IMG/VR virus record: IMGVR_UViG_3300031851_003312
Location: 1 to 21,067 of that record
Source: a virus
Reading direction: 5' to 3' (one strand)
Length of the DNA stretch: 21,067 bases
The position numbers and the translations under genes were made by a program. This document shows, in pieces, positions 7,583-15,639 of this stretch. The notes beneath the pieces are model-generated. The model had not been told where the DNA came from. It worked only from the letters and a program-made list of their open reading frames with translations, and did no database searches. The stretch's first letter is position 1, and the number at the start of each line of letters is the position of its first letter.

Positions 7583-8954
7583 TATGAATCTCCTGGAAAA
7601 AGTTTTCATTACTTTTCCTTCTAAATGTTCCGTCTACTAAATGATTATAATTAAACTCTACACTATCTTTTGTTTTTTCTAATAGTTCTTGATAAGCAGT
7701 AGGGCTTAGATTTCTTATATATTCAAATACAGTAAAAAATCCTTTTACTCTATCTAATAAAGTATCTGCTTCATTAAAGTTAATTGGCCAACACTCATCA
7801 AATGTTTTAAAATCTATACTTTTTAGTTCTTCGTAAATACCTTTACATCCAAATGTAATAAAAGGCTTTTTAAATGCCATAGGTATAAATTGTTTTTCAT
7901 CCACATACCCATAACCGTAAGGTTCGCCACCAGGTGTAATTATTATATCACAGTCTTCATACAACCAGGGTCCAGGGATACCTCTATCATCTATATTTTT
8001 CATATCTATAATATGTGGCCTACTCATAATATTTTCCATTATAGACTTAAACATACTATCTGTAATATCTTCTTTATTAATTAATTCGTTTAAACTTGTA
8101 GCCATTAATTGTATATGATAAGGATACTCATGTTTTGTATTTGGATTGTTTGCAACTTTAGATATAGCATTTGGACCTAAACTGTAAAACCTACCATAAG
8201 TAATATCTTCTAATCCCATAGCACTATTTTCTAACATAGTAGAAAATAATAATCTGTGTGACCTACAATTTCTTAATGTACATAAAAATTTATTTGGTAC
8301 AATATTATATAATCTTTTTTCCCTAGGCCCCATTGTCCTATTCATTTCTAAATGTACTTTATTAAATTCTTTTTCCTCTGATAAAAATGTCATATAATGA
8401 ACTCTATCAAAATACCAAAGTTTATGTATTTTAAAGACATTTTTAACTCTTGATGTATGAGTTGTATAGTGACCAAAATAATCAGTGGTTTCCCCTGATC
8501 CACTTAATATAATTTTGATGTTTGGGTTTGCTGACCCTAATTCTGCGAAATAAATATTTGCATCAAAGAAATAAGGTTCAGTACTAGAATAAAATAAAAA
8601 TGCTAAATTAGGTAAATTTAGTGAAAGTATATGCTGTACTACTTTATCTATCTCTTTACCAAAAGGTGATAGTTCGTAATATTTACGATTTTCTATTGTG
8701 ATGGGAAAACTTTGTATATCTATAGGAACAAGTGTTATATCATTACTATTACATTTAGATACATCACCATTATTAATTATATTAATATCAAACATTTCGT
8801 TAAATGGATTATAGTTTTGTTCTAATTCTATTTGTGTTAGTATATGTAATGGCAAAGGCTCACGGCCTGTCCAACCATTGGCTTTATGCTGTTCTATTGT
8901 TTCATCTGTAAACTGAAACCCGTCATGTAAATAGAATATATTAATATTTTTCAT
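7569..8954 (-). CDS. Putative glycosyltransferase-like protein, 461 aa
   Basis: No DxD metal motif is obvious. The protein nevertheless has two blocks seen in uncharacterised phage and algal-virus glycosyltransferase-like proteins: KFLCTLRNCRSHR at 222-234, and a C-terminal segment near 352-387 (DEKQFIPMAFKKPFITFG, then FKTFDECW) that resembles the TEKTFKP...PFI end of fucosyltransferase-like (GT-B) proteins. A GPWLYEDCDIIITPGGE stretch lies between them. The assignment is by pattern memory and remains tentative. It is the first protein gene of the operon. Its ATG lies only nine bases after the 3' CCA of tRNA-Ser, and the AGGA ribosome-binding site overlaps the tRNA end. It would act in the cytoplasm, probably moving a sugar made by the downstream enzymes. 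Confidence 0.6.
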   Translation of the reverse strand: MKNINIFYLHDGFQFTDETIEQHKANGWTGREPLPLHILTQIELEQNYNPFNEMFDINIINNGDVSKCNSNDITLVPIDIQSFPITIENRKYYELSPFGKEIDKVVQHILSLNLPNLAFLFYSSTEPYFFDANIYFAELGSANPNIKIILSGSGETTDYFGHYTTHTSRVKNVFKIHKLWYFDRVHYMTFLSEEKEFNKVHLEMNRTMGPREKRLYNIVPNKFLCTLRNCRSHRLLFSTMLENSAMGLEDITYGRFYSLGPNAISKVANNPNTKHEYPYHIQLMATSLNELINKEDITDSMFKSIMENIMSRPHIIDMKNIDDRGIPGPWLYEDCDIIITPGGEPYGYGYVDEKQFIPMAFKKPFITFGCKGIYEELKSIDFKTFDECWPINFNEADTLLDRVKGFFTVFEYIRNLSPTAYQELLEKTKDSVEFNYNHLVDGTFRRKSNENFFQEIHNACS

Positions 8955-8963
8955 AAGTTATCC

Positions 8964-9053
8964 TGGCGGAAAGGGAGGGATTCGAACCCTCGGTACAGTT
9001 ACCCGTACTCCTCCTTAGCAGGGAGACGCTTTAAGCCACTCAGCCACCTTTCC
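8964..9053 (-). tRNA. tRNA-Ser (anticodon GCU)
   Basis: The minus strand folds as a class II tRNA. The acceptor stem is GGAAAGG/CCTTTCC and the D arm is GCT..AGC. The anticodon loop CTGCTAA has anticodon GCU at 9017-9019. The long variable arm has a stem GTACGG/CTGTAC around GTAA, and the T arm is GAGGG/CCCTC around TTCGAAT. The discriminator is G and CCA is encoded (8964-8966). The long variable arm and anticodon identify serine and AGU/AGC codons. A late promoter element at 9062-9069 would start transcription about three bases before the mature 5' end. The neck gene gp14 nearby uses AGY for 15 of its 22 serines, which fits a phage-supplied tRNA for late genes. Confidence 0.97.
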
Positions 9054-9061
9054 GTTTTTTA

Positions 9062-9069
9062 TATTTATC
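9062..9069 (-). promoter_or_regulatory. Late promoter GATAAATA for the tRNA-Ser operon
   Basis: The minus strand reads GATAAATA TAAAAAAC followed by the tRNA 5' end at 9053. It lies back to back with the plus-strand element at 9117-9124 in a 76-base divergent region that holds no gene. Confidence 0.7.
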
Positions 9070-9116
9070 GTTGTTATATACAGTTATAATTATATTACGA
9101 TAGGATTCGTAAAGGC

Positions 9117-9124
9117 GATAAATA
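9117..9124 (+). promoter_or_regulatory. Late promoter GATAAATA for gp14
   Basis: GATAAATA GTACT ATG: five bases separate the element from the gp14 ATG at 9130. The 16-base string is identical to that upstream of the leftmost gene on the other strand. No Shine-Dalgarno sequence is present between the element and the ATG. Confidence 0.8.
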
Positions 9125-9129
9125 GTACT

Positions 9130-10191
9130 ATGCCAAAAATAAGTTTATGGAATCCAGTCAAAACAAACGACTACTCATTCACCGATAGAATTGTCGGAGA
9201 GCATTTATATGCCGGTGGTACCGGGGTACATATCCATAAATATTTAGGAGTACATAACTCACCTGATGAAAAAGACCCTACAAGACCTAGTAGTGCCGCA
9301 AATGATACAGAAGTTTTTATACAAGACTTGTTATTCTTAGAAAATAGAGATCGTAAATACGATAAAGACATTTACGAATTACGTGGACAATATAATCTTG
9401 GTGACGGTGATGCTTTTGATTTAACACAATTTGGTATGTTCCTTGCAAACGATACATTAATGATGAATTTCCATATTGAAAGTATGGTAGAAGCAGTAGG
9501 CAGAAAGTTAATGGCAGGTGATGTTTTAGAGTTGCCGCATTTAAGAGACGACTTATTACTAGGCAGTGACGAAGCAATCAATAGATACTATGTAGTAACA
9601 GATGCCAGTAGACCAGCAGAAGGGTATGATCCTAGATGGTGGCCTCACTTGTGGAGAGTTAAGTTAGGACCAATTACAGATTCACAAGAGTACAGAGATA
9701 TTCTTGGAACTGGTGAGGAAGAGGAAGATTTAAGAAACTTAATAAGCACCTATGCTAATGATATTAATATTAATGATAAAATTTTAGAACAAGCAGAACG
9801 TGATGTACCGTTTGATCCTCAATTTAGAAATACTACACATTTATATTTTGATGAAACTGTACCGGACAAACCAAGTATAGACTTCGGTGGTGCAGACGGC
9901 ACACCAGTAAATGGTTTAAGTTTAGTAGGTAGCGGAGCAACATTCCCTACTTCAGGTACTAGTGACGGTGATTACTTTTTAAGAACAGACTTTAGTCCAA
10001 ATAGATTATTTAAAAAATCAGGAACACGTTGGTTAAATGTAGGTTCAGATGGTCGTCAGGCTTGGTCAGCGGCAAATAGAATACTAGCAACCTTTATTAA
10101 TAATGATAATATTACTAGCGATAGTGACGGTGGCGAAGCAAACGAAAAAACAAATTTAAGTAAGGTTATTAAACCTAAAACGGATAACTAA
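9130..10191 (+). CDS. 14: Neck protein, T4 gp14 family, 353 aa
   Basis: The first ~200 residues follow the T4 gp14 pattern: early VFIQDLLFLENR, then a TLMMNFHIESM segment and GDVLELPHLRDDLLL, and WWPHLWRVKLGPITDS, which correspond to the LSINPNLF, GDLIYFPMDNSLFEI and following blocks of T4 gp14. In T4, gp14 joins gp13 to complete the DNA-filled head and form the neck that binds the tail. The protein is about 100 residues longer than T4 gp14 (256 aa). The extra C-terminal part includes GDYFLRTDFSPNRLFKKSG and a disordered-looking Asp/Asn-rich tail. The start is fixed by the late promoter five bases upstream, and the mRNA is possibly leaderless. The stop overlaps the gp15 ATG by one base (TAATG). 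Confidence 0.85.
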   Translation: MPKISLWNPVKTNDYSFTDRIVGEHLYAGGTGVHIHKYLGVHNSPDEKDPTRPSSAANDTEVFIQDLLFLENRDRKYDKDIYELRGQYNLGDGDAFDLTQFGMFLANDTLMMNFHIESMVEAVGRKLMAGDVLELPHLRDDLLLGSDEAINRYYVVTDASRPAEGYDPRWWPHLWRVKLGPITDSQEYRDILGTGEEEEDLRNLISTYANDININDKILEQAERDVPFDPQFRNTTHLYFDETVPDKPSIDFGGADGTPVNGLSLVGSGATFPTSGTSDGDYFLRTDFSPNRLFKKSGTRWLNVGSDGRQAWSAANRILATFINNDNITSDSDGGEANEKTNLSKVIKPKTDN

Positions 10192-11543
10192 TGGCAGGTA
10201 AGAATTTAGATTATTGGTATGATGAACAGATAAAACGTTATCTAATTCAGATCATTAGAATATTCTCTAATTTTAAAGTAAGAGAATACACCAAGACAGG
10301 TGCAAGTTATAATAGAGTACCTGCACGATACGGTGATGCTAGTAGAATGGTAGCAAATATATTGCGTAATAATTCTGAAAACGTAATTAATAATGCTCCG
10401 TTTATAAGTGTTACAATACAAAGTATACAACCAGCAAGAGATAGAATTGCCGAGCCTTTCTTTGTTGATACTAATCAAATAGCAGAAAGAGAATATGACC
10501 CAGAAACAGGAACATACTCTGCTGAACAAGGAAATTTATACTCAACACAGAGATATATGCCTGTGCCTTATAATCTTACAGTTAATGTAGATATATGGAC
10601 TACTAATACTGACACAAAGTTACAGGTACTGGAACAAATATTTGTACTGTTTAATCCAAGTATACAATTACAATCCAATAGTAACCCTTTAGATTGGACC
10701 AGTGTTTTTGAAGTTGAACTTACAGATATTGCATGGAGTAGTAGAAGCATACCAGCAGGCGTAGATGAGAATTTAGATATTTCTACATTAACCTTTGCTA
10801 TACCTATATGGATCAGTCCTCCTGCAAAAGTTAAAAGACAAACAATTATACAAGAAATTATTAATAATGTACACTCTGTATCAAGTATATCAGACTTAGG
10901 ATTCAGTAACGATTATGCAGACTTCTTTAACGACATAGAAGATACATTCGAGATTGTAACTACTCCAGGTGATTACAAAGTTCAAGTAATAGGTGCTACG
11001 GCTACACTAGTAGACCAAAAAGGTACAGAGATTAAATGGTCAGATATTATAGAGCAATTAGGTGAAATAAGAACTACAAGTTTACTAAAATTAAATATCA
11101 GCGGTGATTCTGATAACCTACTTAATTTAGTATATGGCACAGTAGCAACTAGTCCTTCAAGCGATACTCAATTAATTTTTAATTTAGATACTGATACATT
11201 GCCTACTAATACTCTTACTGCAATAGATAAAATTATAGACCCTAGAGCAAATTATCCGGGAGATGGCACATTGGATGCCGCGGCTAACGGACAAAGATAC
11301 TTAATTACAGAACAAGTTACAAAATCAGGATACACCAATTGGGATATTGATGCAAACGAAGATGACATCATACAATTTAACGGTTCTACATGGACTGTAG
11401 TTTTTGATGCAAGTGCAAATGGTAGTGAGATACATTACATAAACAATACATTTACCACCAAACAATACAAATGGACAGGCAAAACCTGGATAAGTAGTTA
11501 TGAAGGCGAATACAATCCAGGATTTTGGAGACTGAGTTTATAA
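10191..11543 (+). CDS. 15: Tail sheath stabiliser and tail completion protein, T4 gp15 family, 450 aa
   Basis: The N-terminal ~230 residues follow gp15: YDEQIKRYLIQIIRIFSNF, YNRVPARYGD, MPVPYNLTVNVDIWTTNTD, VLEQIFVLFNPSI, and TFAIPIWISPPAK. T4 gp15 caps the contractile tail and connects it to the neck. The protein is far longer than T4 gp15 (272 aa). Its C-terminal ~200 residues include a segment with IIQFNGSTWTVVFDAS and a final KQYKWTGKTWISSYEGEYNPGFWRLSL-like block (positions ~425-450) that resemble small beta-rich adaptor domains of phage structural proteins. The ATG overlaps the gp14 stop (TAATG), so the two are translationally coupled, which suits proteins needed together at the head-tail joint. 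Confidence 0.88.
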   Translation: MAGKNLDYWYDEQIKRYLIQIIRIFSNFKVREYTKTGASYNRVPARYGDASRMVANILRNNSENVINNAPFISVTIQSIQPARDRIAEPFFVDTNQIAEREYDPETGTYSAEQGNLYSTQRYMPVPYNLTVNVDIWTTNTDTKLQVLEQIFVLFNPSIQLQSNSNPLDWTSVFEVELTDIAWSSRSIPAGVDENLDISTLTFAIPIWISPPAKVKRQTIIQEIINNVHSVSSISDLGFSNDYADFFNDIEDTFEIVTTPGDYKVQVIGATATLVDQKGTEIKWSDIIEQLGEIRTTSLLKLNISGDSDNLLNLVYGTVATSPSSDTQLIFNLDTDTLPTNTLTAIDKIIDPRANYPGDGTLDAAANGQRYLITEQVTKSGYTNWDIDANEDDIIQFNGSTWTVVFDASANGSEIHYINNTFTTKQYKWTGKTWISSYEGEYNPGFWRLSL

Positions 11544-11974
11544 TGATCACAACGGCGGCAGGAGTATTATTCCTTGCCAAAGACACAGGTAGATGTATGT
11601 TGCAATTACGAGAAGGCAACAAAAGATTTAACCATACATGGGGTTTTTGGGGAGGCACAATGGAGAAAAAAGAAACTCCATATGAGTGTATCCAACGAGA
11701 ATTAGAAGAAGAAATAGGGTTCGTTCCAGAACTACAAAAATTAAATCCATTAGATGTTTATCAAAGTAAAGATAAAAACTTTTACTATTATAGTTTTGTA
11801 TATGTTGTAGATCAAGAATTTCAACCACCAAAACTAAATGGTGAAAGTGCAGGATATGCCTGGGTAGATATAGGCCAATGGCCTAAACCATTACATAATG
11901 GGGCAAGAGTAACCTTATCTAAAAACAATGGCACAGAAAAACTACACACTATACTGCAAATAAATTCTAGATAA
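11543..11974 (+). CDS. Nudix hydrolase, 143 aa
   Basis: A complete Nudix box spans residues 38-60: G38, E44, then R52-E53-L54-x-E56-E57-x-G59-F60, exactly GX5EX7REUXEEXGU. The rest (MITTAAGVLFLA at the start, YYYSFVYVV, GYAWVDIGQWP) fits a single-domain Nudix fold. Such enzymes cleave nucleoside diphosphates linked to another moiety; marine T4-like phages often carry one, and candidate substrates include ADP-ribose, NDP-sugars, damaged dNTPs or capped RNA. I place the start at the ATG at 11543, which overlaps the gp15 stop (TAATG), instead of the in-frame TTG at 11525. The substrate cannot be told from the sequence. Confidence 0.93.
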   Translation: MITTAAGVLFLAKDTGRCMLQLREGNKRFNHTWGFWGGTMEKKETPYECIQRELEEEIGFVPELQKLNPLDVYQSKDKNFYYYSFVYVVDQEFQPPKLNGESAGYAWVDIGQWPKPLHNGARVTLSKNNGTEKLHTILQINSR

Positions 11975-11977
11975 ATA
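11970..11977 (+). promoter_or_regulatory. Late promoter GATAAATA for the 210-aa gene
   Basis: GATAAATA CTAGT ATG: five bases to the ATG at 11983. The element overlaps the Nudix stop codon (11972-11974). No Shine-Dalgarno sequence is present. Confidence 0.75.
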
Positions 11978-11982
11978 CTAGT

Positions 11983-12615
11983 ATGAGCAAAGGCGAAATA
12001 ATCGATTTTGTACTTTTGCGGATAACCACTGAGCTAGACAAGTTCGAAAGAACGACTACAATCCCACATACACTACTAGAAGGTGCAATAGAAATAGACG
12101 AAATACAAGACGTCTATTATGAGAAGTTATCGCCGAAGTATCAAAAAATGTTTGATAAACTGTTAAAACAGTATCATCAGAATATTGGCGAAAATATAGA
12201 GTCTCTTAAAAAAGCAATGAAAAAAGACTATGCTAGAGTCATAAAGACTATGGCTACTGAACATGAAAGTTTTAAATTTCCAGAAATTATGAAATTATAC
12301 AGGCCTGGAATGAACCCAATAAGAGGATTGTACTATCAAACAAGAGAGGCTACAACTAGATTTAATCCGGAACACCCGTTCCATCATTGGTTAGTAGCAT
12401 TAGTTACTGATTTAGAATACAATAATATACTACTAGATGCTCTCGGTAAAGATGTGCGTAAATTAGAAAAAATTATTAAAAGATATTATTTTCCTTTAAT
12501 CGAACACGGTGATGGAATACCTTTAGAATTATTTCATGCAAAGCAACAACTAAAAGATTTTAGACATTACTATATGTTTTTTAGAAATATAAAGGATTGG
12601 GAGCCAGACGAATAA
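11983..12615 (+). CDS. Hypothetical protein, 210 aa
   Basis: No family is recognised. The protein is soluble-looking, largely helical and rich in Lys, Glu and Tyr. It contains a YRPGMNPIRGLYYQTREATTR segment near the middle and an EHPFHHWLVALVTDLEY segment at about 134-150. It has no signal peptide or membrane segment. It sits on the same strand as the neck and tail-completion genes and has its own late promoter, so it is probably a virion component or assembly factor. Its TAA directly abuts the TAA of the convergent 119-aa gene with no base between them. Confidence 0.75.
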   Translation: MSKGEIIDFVLLRITTELDKFERTTTIPHTLLEGAIEIDEIQDVYYEKLSPKYQKMFDKLLKQYHQNIGENIESLKKAMKKDYARVIKTMATEHESFKFPEIMKLYRPGMNPIRGLYYQTREATTRFNPEHPFHHWLVALVTDLEYNNILLDALGKDVRKLEKIIKRYYFPLIEHGDGIPLELFHAKQQLKDFRHYYMFFRNIKDWEPDE

Positions 12616-12975
12616 TTAATAAATTTTTCTTATCTGGTAGTCAAAAGGTTCAACAGTTCTAATTTCAAATGCTCTTCCATCCATATCTTTTCCTTTAATA
12701 TGTTTAGGAGTTTTCTTAGTAATCTTCTTTAAAAGATATCTTTTATGAGATCTTGTAGTTGTAATATTACCATCTCCGTCTCTAATAGAATCCTTTAAGT
12801 ACCATACTGTTAATTCATATTCTTCATAGATAATTTTAAACCAAAGTCTTAGTATTGCTTTCCATATTGTAATTAATAGTTTTACGATAAACTGGACTGC
12901 AATCTTAGTCTTTTGCCATAGCCATACCAATGAAGGCTTTACTTTCTGTGTTATATTGTGTAAAAAGTTTTTCAT
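12616..12975 (-). CDS. Membrane-associated hypothetical protein, 119 aa
   Basis: Residues ~15-49 are hydrophobic with repeated Trp and Lys (LVWLWQKTK, IVKLLITIWKAILRLWFK). This looks more like an amphipathic or poorly defined membrane helix than a classic transmembrane segment. Residues 50-119 form a charged domain (WYLKDSIRDGDGN, KRYLLKKITKKTPKHIKG, RAFEIRTVEPFDY) that looks like a small beta-rich fold. No family is recognised. A late element (12981-12988) lies five bases before the ATG, and it is the last gene of the curli-side minus-strand block. The Trp/Lys-rich helix could disturb membranes, but there is no direct evidence for a lysis role. Confidence 0.7.
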   Translation of the reverse strand: MKNFLHNITQKVKPSLVWLWQKTKIAVQFIVKLLITIWKAILRLWFKIIYEEYELTVWYLKDSIRDGDGNITTTRSHKRYLLKKITKKTPKHIKGKDMDGRAFEIRTVEPFDYQIRKIY

Positions 12976-12980
12976 ACTCT

Positions 12981-12988
12981 TATTTATT
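12981..12988 (-). promoter_or_regulatory. Late promoter AATAAATA for the 119-aa gene
   Basis: The minus strand reads AATAAATA AGAGT ATG. The spacer is five bases, and the element touches the stop codon of the upstream oxygenase-like gene (12988-12990). Confidence 0.68.
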
Positions 12989-13560
12989 TAATTTTTAAAT
13001 ATCCAGTTACCAGTTATTCTATTATCTAAGGTGGTATTAAAACATCCTACTGAATGCCAGGAATTACTATTTGGTTTTATAATTAATAATTGTCCAGGTT
13101 GTCCACCAAGTTCTATGCCTTTATCCCACATATGTACCCACCATCTAGAATCATCTTCATCTGCCCAGCCTGGTTCTTCTTTATGAATATGTGTACCATA
13201 CATGTATTCAGGATTTAAATAAAGTATTGCCCTTATAGGCATTTCGGTATATGATACTTCACCATCAGGCATCAGTAATTCTCCCGTATAATCATCGTGT
13301 GGTATAATTTCGTCTTCTTTATTAAATACTTGTAGGCCGTGTATTAAAGTTGTCGTATTTACATCAAATGCTGTATTTACAGCACTTATGATATCTGCCT
13401 TATTATTTTCTATGTATTCGTGTACCGGGTGATAGGCTGACCAAAGCTCTGTTTTTACTATGTTTTCTTCAGTTGCCCAATCTATTGCAAAGTCATCTAT
13501 TAATATGTAATCTAAATTATAATGTTTTATATTTTCTTTAGATATTTGATCTATTTTCAT
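12988..13560 (-). CDS. 2OG-Fe(II) oxygenase-like protein, 190 aa
   Basis: H88 and D90 in IIPHDDYTG, H169 in NSNSWHSVG and R181 in DNRITGNW give the HxD...H...R pattern of 2-oxoglutarate and iron dependent oxygenases, with beta-strand-like RAILYLNP and GGQPGQLLIIKP between them. It is not close to the tandem pair at 4575-5613; the loops and spacing differ, and it resembles the small phage and marine bacterial proteins often labelled prolyl 4-hydroxylase-like. The ATG overlaps the stop of the adenylate cyclase gene (ATGA), so it is coupled to it. The substrate is unknown; a link to the cyclase or the secreted proteins is suggested only by position. Confidence 0.72.
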   Translation of the reverse strand: MKIDQISKENIKHYNLDYILIDDFAIDWATEENIVKTELWSAYHPVHEYIENNKADIISAVNTAFDVNTTTLIHGLQVFNKEDEIIPHDDYTGELLMPDGEVSYTEMPIRAILYLNPEYMYGTHIHKEEPGWADEDDSRWWVHMWDKGIELGGQPGQLLIIKPNSNSWHSVGCFNTTLDNRITGNWIFKN

Positions 13561-15626
13561 TTTGATGTTTTACGCTCAACTCCGTCCCAATCACCTACAG
13601 GCATTGGTTGTTTGATTCTTTCTGCATACAGTTCTGCAAGTGTATCATTCCATTTATGATCTTTTATTATCTCTATTTGATTTGAGCAAGTTGCCCACTC
13701 TCTGTTTTGATATGCGTCTACCATTCTGTTTATAACTCTTGCATACTTGTGATCATTTAGTATGGTATAAATTGTTACTGGTGCTGTTTGTCCTTTAACT
13801 GCAATTTTATCTAGCATTACTAAATTTTCCGGAGTGTTAATTTGTTTTAGTGTATGCTCGGTAAACATAAAGAACACACCATACTCTTTGGTTTGTGCTT
13901 CTAGTCTTGCCGCTAAGTTCACACTATCACCTAAAACTGTATAATCAAAACGTTGATTACTGCCCATATTACCTACTACGGCATCTCCTGTATTAATACC
14001 TATACCAACACCTAACTCCATAAGTCCATCTGCTTTAAGTTCTTTGTTTAGTTTTTTAAGTTCAACTTCCATTTCCTGTGCTGTTTCTATTGCCAATTGA
14101 GCATGATTATCTACATCAAGTGGCGCATTCCATATCGCCATTAAGGCATCACCTATATACTTGTCTATGGTTCCTTCTTTACGCATAACTAGATCAGTCA
14201 TTGGTGTCATATATCTGTTTATAAGATTACCTAAGCCTTGTGGATCTGTTTTAAACTGTTCCGATATAGGTGTAAATCCACGAATGTCTGAGAACAAGTA
14301 TGTCATTGTTCTTGTATCTCCGCCTAACTTTAATAAACTAGGATCTTTTTGTAACTTCTTAACCATTGCTGGTGCCAAGTAATGTTCAAACTGTTTCTTA
14401 ATTTGCTCACGTAATTTAAACTGCTTGTAGAAGTTATTAAATGCCGCCTGTGTAAACACTAAGAACCCTGCTATTACAGGGAAAGTAGCATCTACTAATA
14501 CTAAACTACCTGTATATTGTTTTACACTATAATATGCTATACCGCCTAATATGGTTAAACTAATAGGTGCTGTAAGTAGCAAAGGCAGTCTATATACTGC
14601 TAGTGATACTAATAACATAGTCAGTAGCCCTATGAGAAGCTCTGTGATGGCACTTAACTCACTTCTAGTTATATTACTACCGTCTATAAAGTTCTGTAGC
14701 ATATGAGCTTGTATCTCTTGTGGATATAAGTTTCCACGTGGCGTTGGTACAGGGTTTGCAATACCCTCTGCTGTTACGCCAACTATAACCATTTTACCTG
14801 CTAAATCTGGTATGCTGTCAGCACCAGTATACTCTATTGTCTCAAAACTATTATTAAAACGTATGTATGCTGTACCATCTGGCTGTGTAACTATAGGATC
14901 TACTCCTTTAACAGCAACTTCTTGAATACCTATCTCACTAGTCTTAACAATGTAACTTTTTTGCCCTCTACTTACTCTAAGCATTTCAACAGCAAAACTT
15001 GGATAGATTCTATCCTCTACTGTGATTGCTAATGGATATGTTCGTGTTTGATTGTCTGGTTGTGGTGCAGATGCATTTACGCCTTTACCATTTGCTACAG
15101 CCTCCAACATAGGGACATTAGTAACTAAATTAGGCCATTTAAGTAAATAGTTTTTTGCAGGTACTGGTCCTATTGTGCCTGTACCTATATGTGGTCCAGA
15201 TGTTTTTATACCTTTTATACTAGGTGTTTGGCTAAGGACATTAAAATTTATAGGGTTTCTTCTTGCACCAGGTACGTTTACTACATTTTGCTGTAGGAAA
15301 CTAGCGAAAGTTTCGTCTCCCTGAAATCTGTCTGCTTCAGGAAACATAATAGTCCAACCTAAGACGCCACTGTTTTTACTTGCAACATCTATAACTAGTT
15401 GAGCATAATATTGTCTTGGGAAAGGATATTGGCCGTATGTTGCTAATGTGTTTTCGCCAAAGTTAAGTAATACAACATCTTGACTTGGAACTATTACATC
15501 TAGTTGTTGGTAAGTATCAAATACCTGACCACGTAAACTTTGTAATGGCGTAGGGTCAATTACCCTTAGTGCGAGTAATAAGATTATTGATACTGCTACT
15601 GCATACCCGCTGTATAACCATTTCAT
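13557..15626 (-). CDS. CHASE2-domain class III adenylate cyclase, 689 aa
   Basis: An N-terminal membrane anchor (~5-22) is followed by an extracytoplasmic CHASE2 sensor domain (~30-320). Three membrane segments follow (~327-345, 350-367, 376-396), then a coiled linker and a cytoplasmic cyclase domain (~440-625). Catalytic residues are present: metal-binding D447 (FSDIRGF) and D493 (KYIGDALMA), K489 and T563 at the adenine-selecting positions, and N570 and R574 in VNLAARLE. The spacing matches cyanobacterial CyaC-type cyclases, so ATP to cAMP is the expected reaction, working as a homodimer. A late promoter five bases before the ATG (15632-15639) gives it its own start. Its neighbours include a FecR protein and a curli-like exporter. 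An active signalling cyclase in a phage is unusual. Residues 625-689 are a helical tail of unknown role. Confidence 0.95.
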   Translation of the reverse strand: MKWLYSGYAVAVSIILLLALRVIDPTPLQSLRGQVFDTYQQLDVIVPSQDVVLLNFGENTLATYGQYPFPRQYYAQLVIDVASKNSGVLGWTIMFPEADRFQGDETFASFLQQNVVNVPGARRNPINFNVLSQTPSIKGIKTSGPHIGTGTIGPVPAKNYLLKWPNLVTNVPMLEAVANGKGVNASAPQPDNQTRTYPLAITVEDRIYPSFAVEMLRVSRGQKSYIVKTSEIGIQEVAVKGVDPIVTQPDGTAYIRFNNSFETIEYTGADSIPDLAGKMVIVGVTAEGIANPVPTPRGNLYPQEIQAHMLQNFIDGSNITRSELSAITELLIGLLTMLLVSLAVYRLPLLLTAPISLTILGGIAYYSVKQYTGSLVLVDATFPVIAGFLVFTQAAFNNFYKQFKLREQIKKQFEHYLAPAMVKKLQKDPSLLKLGGDTRTMTYLFSDIRGFTPISEQFKTDPQGLGNLINRYMTPMTDLVMRKEGTIDKYIGDALMAIWNAPLDVDNHAQLAIETAQEMEVELKKLNKELKADGLMELGVGIGINTGDAVVGNMGSNQRFDYTVLGDSVNLAARLEAQTKEYGVFFMFTEHTLKQINTPENLVMLDKIAVKGQTAPVTIYTILNDHKYARVINRMVDAYQNREWATCSNQIEIIKDHKWNDTLAELYAERIKQPMPVGDWDGVERKTSK

Positions 15627-15631
15627 AGTGA

Positions 15632-15639
15632 TATTTATC
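15632..15639 (-). promoter_or_regulatory. Late promoter GATAAATA for the adenylate cyclase
   Basis: The minus strand reads GATAAATA TCACT ATG: five bases to the ATG at 15626. It overlaps the stop codon of the upstream 154-aa gene (15635-15637). Confidence 0.75.

Noticed and set aside
1753-8954. The enzyme operon as a DNA hypermodification system
   Set aside because: No thymidylate-synthase-like hydroxymethylase, DNA kinase or deazaguanine gene is present, and the enzymes fit sugar or amino-acid chemistry better.
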